A DNA stretch of 64,000 nt from Arthrobotrys musiformis (taxonomy: Eukaryota > Ascomycota > Orbiliomycetes > Orbiliales > Orbiliaceae). A model generated the notes under the pieces. That model did no database searches. It was not told the DNA's origin and saw only the letters and a list, made by a program, of their open reading frames with translations. This document shows positions 60,331 through 64,000 of the stretch, one piece after another; position 1 is the stretch's first letter, and each line of letters starts with the position of its first letter. Both the position numbers and the translations under genes were made by a program. The stretch is from assembly GCA_036971715.1 (NCBI GenBank), contig JAVHJL010000009.1, positions 1,302,001 to 1,366,000 of the forward strand, written 5' to 3'.

Positions 60331-61906
60331 CTAAGCGGGGTCTCCTGGAAACCCATTGTATGCCATCAACTCGGAACTTGAGATAACATTGTCGGCCTTG
60401 ATCACACCCTTAAGTGCTTTCCCCAGAATATGCTTCTTCATAGCAGCCGGATCCAATCTCAATTTTGGATTCTTGACAAGTTCGTCCGCGATAATACCTG
60501 TAACCGCGGGACAAGCCATAGATGTTCCATCAAGGCTTGCAATGCCGGTAGCGTTATTATTAAACGTACTAACGATAGAAACACCGGGTGCGTATATATC
60601 CACGCATTTCCCGAAATTTGAGAACGGTGCTCGGGTATCATCAATATCCGCCGCACCGACGTTGATGATCGGGATCTGTTGCGAGAAGGCGCCGGGTGAG
60701 AAGTTACACGCGTCGGTGGCGGAGTTCATAGCCGCTACGGAGACGTGCATCCCCGCTTCGACGGCTTTTTTTAGAATCATAAAGTCCGATTGTTGCGGGG
60801 GCGCGGTGCCGATAGACATGCTGATGACTGATCCCATGAAGTCGGTTTGGTTCTTTCGTTGGTTGTGTCGTGAGATTGCGGCATCGATACCGGCTACTAT
60901 TGCTTCTCCGTTTATGCCGCTGGTAGAGTCTCCGACTTTGATGCCCCAGATATTGACATTTTTGGCAACGCCGTAGTGAAGGGCGGCAATTGTTCCGGCG
61001 CAGTGGGTTCTATTACGGATACGAGCAAAATTAGTACTTATCACTTACACAACCGGGATAGAATGATGGAATAAGGACTCACCCATGTCCAACGTCATCG
61101 TTGACCTTTCCGAAGTAACTAAACATCATTCGCGCCCTCCCTTGTAACTCCAAATGATCAACGTTGATACCGGAATCAACCACGTAAACATCCACACCCT
61201 TCCCCGCCGCCTCGTCGAATCTGTAATTATACGTCAAATCCGTCGGTTGCCTCCCCTTCGCATCGATTTTGTGCTCGCTAGACAACCTCTGTAAATTCCA
61301 AGGCGCATTCCCCTGCTGAATCCACGTCATATCATCCTGCCTCTTCGTCAACCGCAACCCCGCAACCCCGCGCCGCCGCCGAACAGTCGGCGACGACGGC
61401 AAAACCTTCACGCTACCGGGAACAAAAGCCCACTCCCTCATCTTCATCTTCTCCAAACTAGCAAGAGAAGGATTCCCATCCATCCCCTCCGCATCGGACT
61501 CCCTCATATTAATCGTAAACGCCCTCAGATTCTTTCCAAAGGTTTTGATACTGTTCATATCGTAACTGGTCATATTATAACTCGGCTTGCCGCTGAGGTT
61601 TACACCGAGGGAGTGTGTCATTTTTTTAATGCCTTTGGTGCTGAACCCCATTTCGTCGAAGATTTCCCCCCACGGTCGGGTTTCGTCGTCTGATAGGATG
61701 GCGATGTAGTCGTGGTAAGGGTCGTCGTCTGTTGAATCTGTGGAGTGGGCGGTTATGGGACGGATGGAACCGGGGTGGTGCCATTGTCTTTTGTGGTTTT
61801 GCTTTGTGGAAGATAATGAGGATGATGGTAATGTCGGGGCGGTAAGGACTGTGGATTGTAAGATTGTGATTATTAATGTTGTGGACAGGAAAGTGAGTGT
61901 CTTCAT
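60331..61906 (-). CDS. Secreted subtilisin-like serine protease (S8A, proteinase K-like)
   Basis: Two exons (61906..61083, 61009..60331) encode 500 aa. The start is the ATG at 61906, giving the signal peptide MKTLTFLSTTLIITILQSTV. Residues about 60-200 are an I9-type propeptide (YIAILSDDETRPW). A dibasic TKR site precedes QDDMTWIQQGNAPWNLQRLS, the likely mature start. The catalytic triad is Asp244 (VVDSGIN), His274 (GHGTHCAGT, spanning the splice) and Ser438 (GTSMACP). The oxyanion-hole Asn is about residue 370, in AAMNSATDACNFSPG, where the commoner Gly before Asn is Met. Such proteases degrade external protein; in nematode-trapping and insect fungi they digest cuticle. That role here is inference. 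Confidence 0.93.
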
Positions 61907-63539
61907 CTTTAATAGCAGCAAGTGATAGTCTTTGGTAACTTCACAATGCTATATATGTAAACTCTTAAATGGATATTAAACTCCGTGAGACCATGAAGAA
62001 AAAAGGATGTTAATAAATGGTGATGTATAGAGGATATGACCTCGTAGGGAACGAAAAGAAAGAAAGCTCAGGCCAGCCGAAGAATCGAAAAGGAACAATC
62101 CCGAAAACCCACAAAACCCCAATAAAAAATGCTGAAAAGTGCCAAAGAAGATTGAAAAAATAGAAATATATGGGGAGAGGTGGTTTCTATATATTTAGAT
62201 GCCCCGGAAAAATAAAAACTCCGACTCATATTGGGGAAGCTAACCTGGTGTCATGTCAAAGATTGTGGCTGTTGCAGCCGCAGGGTGGAACATTGCATGC
62301 GCAGTTCATGCAGCCTGTCGAACGTACGGAAACAATTGCAAGTGCCACAGGTACCCGCATCTGAACCACCAGAACTAGTCGTTTTACCACTCAACTTATC
62401 GAACCCCATGATTCGATTCTGATCGATAATACTATCGACCCAGTATAAACTAGGAGGCGTGGTCGGTGAATTCTAATCTATCAATTTATAAAATCACAAA
62501 TATAATATACTTACGGGCTATGCGTTAATAACACAGTACCAGCACGTTGAGGAGAATATTTGATCTGGCTTGAATCTAGTCCACCGATCAAATAAAGCCT
62601 CAAGAGAAGGGTCTCGACCACAGAAAGTCTTCAATCTTTATTACAGCGTACGTAACCATACATCGATCCCTCAAAAAATAATTTTCAGGTTGCGCCATTT
62701 GACAAAGATAATCGTCCCATTTTACAGTACTGAACTGTGTACGTATGTACCTGAGAAGTATTCTCCGTAGCCTGCCGGAGCTGTGTCACGACTTTGCGAC
62801 GTCCCTGAAACCACACTAATGTTTTCGCTTCACAAAGTGGGCTAGCGATCTATAATCGTGATGCGGCATTGATAATATGAGAAATCCTGGTCCTCTGGAA
62901 TCGGAATTAAAGTGCCGAGAATCTAGAAATCATTTTTACCCGGTACGATAATTCGATATTTCAAATTGATATTATAATTTATATTAGTTAAACTTTGGAG
63001 AATTTATTACATTATATATGGGCGAGATCAAAATATAGCCCCAAAGGGTCTTGGCAGTTTGCGGGTGCGGGCTTTCTGTTGTGGAGCCGGACTGATGGAT
63101 CATTTGTGATAAAGCGGCAGTATGGAAAGGCCAAGAACTGTGGACTTTGGATTGGAAACTCACTAGGTCCACCAGATGGAATTGGTTTCGCAGCATAGAT
63201 CTAAAGTATAGTATCGATATTGAGGTACCGTACCAATTGTGGTAGGCGCTGTAGACACAGGATTTCGAGTGATGAATCCTCAGAGTTTGTCTATCGGTTG
63301 AATCTACTACGCGGGCCGCAGATAGGAGGATCCAACCTTAGGCTAACAAGAAACGGTTTCGTTTGCTACGTCCCAAGATACGTAGTCTCGATCAATGTTT
63401 CTACAAATATGGAACAAAGGCTTCCGCGAGTATATACATCGTCCCCCATGTTGTTTTAGTGTGTACACAAAAAAGACAAAACACGCTCGTAAACGGCAGA
63501 TATCTAGCCATACCAAAAAGATGGCTTTATGAATCCTAA
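61907..63539. other. Intergenic, upstream of the protease
   Basis: About 1.6 kb. It contains one short cysteine-containing open frame (62251-62409, minus), listed separately. Otherwise nothing was recognised. Confidence 0.5.
62251..62409 (-). CDS. Possible small Cys-containing ORF, 52 aa
   Basis: An ATG-initiated frame starts at 62409 and ends at TGA 62251. It begins MGFDKLSGKTTSSGGSDAG and then has TCGTCNCFRTF, a Cys-x2-Cys-x-Cys cluster reminiscent of metallothioneins. The second half lacks further such clusters. A further exon, or no gene at all, is equally possible. Confidence 0.2.
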   Translation of the reverse strand: MGFDKLSGKTTSSGGSDAGTCGTCNCFRTFDRLHELRMQCSTLRLQQPQSLT

Positions 63540-63953
63540 CTATCTGTAAGGTGCGTCTGCCCTGATAGCAGCTGCCAACTCAGGCTCCCATTTGTCACCG
63601 TTGGATAGGAGTTTTTCCTTATTGTAAAGTAGCTCCTCGCGAGTTTCTGTGGCATATTCGGCGTTGGGGGCTGTAAAAAGATGTGTTAGATAGGTTTGAA
63701 TTGTGTCGCGGGTCGGTAGGATTTCAGTGACTTACATTCAACGATAGCATCGACTGGACAACTTTCTTGGCAGAAACCGCAATAACTATAAATTTGAGAA
63801 CTGTCAGTATCAAACTCATGACCCAAAACTGAGGAATCAGCGGCCTAGGGGTACTAACATGCACTTGGTCATGTCAATATCGTATCTCGTAGTCCTACGA
63901 CTGCCGTCCTCTCGCTCCTCGGCTTCAATTGTGATAGCTTGTGCCGGGCAGAT
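63540..63953 (-). CDS. NDUFS8: Complex I 23 kDa (TYKY) subunit, 3' part; NDUFS8 homologue
   Basis: Partial gene; its 5' exons lie beyond the window end. Three exons are visible (63953..63859, 63785..63736, 63670..63540). The first begins ICPAQAITIEAEEREDGSRR and ends in TKC. The 50-nt middle exon gives IYCGFCQESCPVDAIVE, so the last Cys cluster reads C-x2-C-x2-C-x3-CP, the second ferredoxin-type 4Fe-4S motif. The final exon gives SPNAEYATETREELLYNKEK and ends ADAPYR. TYKY carries clusters N6a and N6b in the matrix arm of complex I, passing electrons toward ubiquinone. Two introns fall within and just after the last cluster motif. Confidence 0.95.
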
Positions 63954-64000
63954 CTGTAGTCCATGTTAGTTTAATCCTAACCGTTTTATAGCCGTAGAGA

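Overview
This window is nuclear DNA from a filamentous ascomycete (Pezizomycotina). Most genes are interrupted by short introns of about 45-80 bp with GTAAGT/GTATGT-type donors, CTAAC/CTGAC-like branch points and YAG acceptors. The gene set is fungal: UBP2, HPC2, RBA50, BSD2, TPS1, SAP1/YTA6, CBP6, proteinase-K-like subtilisin and F-box proteins. Gene density is moderate, with several 1-2.6 kb intergenic stretches. An Orbiliomycetes or Pezizomycetes origin fits the intron-rich genes and the secreted proteinase-K-like protease, but nothing in the sequence proves it.

Layout. 0.2-2.2 kb: a conserved fungal Q/S/P-rich protein. 4.1-8.7 kb (-): UBP2 deubiquitinase, ten exons. 8.7-13.3 kb: a gene-poor block with a TATA-centred hairpin, diverged direct repeats, short tandem duplications, minisatellites and an abrupt change of strand composition. 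13.3-14.2 kb (-): a Fic-domain protein. 15.0-20.4 kb: complex I B14.7/NDUFA11 subunit, tubulin cofactor C, a CBP6/UQCC2-type complex III assembly factor and HPC2. 20.8-21.6 kb: two small unknown proteins. 22.8-24.9 kb: an F-box protein. 25.3-25.8 kb (-): a four-cysteine secreted protein. 28.3-29.3 kb: a tail-anchored protein with a DGLV repeat. 29.6-31.0 kb (-): RBA50/RPAP1. 32.0-33.3 kb: BSD2. 34.2-35.1 kb: protein-L-isoaspartate methyltransferase. 36.8-38.6 kb: TPS1. 39.7-42.1 kb: an astacin-like metalloprotease fused to a fucose-lectin-like propeller. 42.6-44.1 kb: an F-box-like protein. 44.3-48.9 kb (-) and 51.5-54.5 kb (+): two large unrecognised proteins arranged divergently. 55.7-58.4 kb: SAP1-like AAA ATPase. 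58.9-59.5 kb (-): mitochondrial uS17. 60.3-61.9 kb (-): subtilisin. 63.5 kb to the window end (-): 3' part of the NDUFS8 (TYKY) gene.

Most recognised genes are housekeeping genes for mitochondrial respiration and translation, ubiquitin and trafficking, chromatin, RNA polymerase II assembly and trehalose synthesis. They do not form one pathway. The less ordinary content is the astacin-lectin fusion, the Fic protein, the divergent pair of large unknown proteins, the DGLV-repeat membrane protein and the repeat-rich block at 10-13 kb. No transposase, rRNA, tRNA or CRISPR array was recognised. Exon coordinates were worked out by eye from splice consensus, reading phase and protein conservation, so individual junctions may be wrong.
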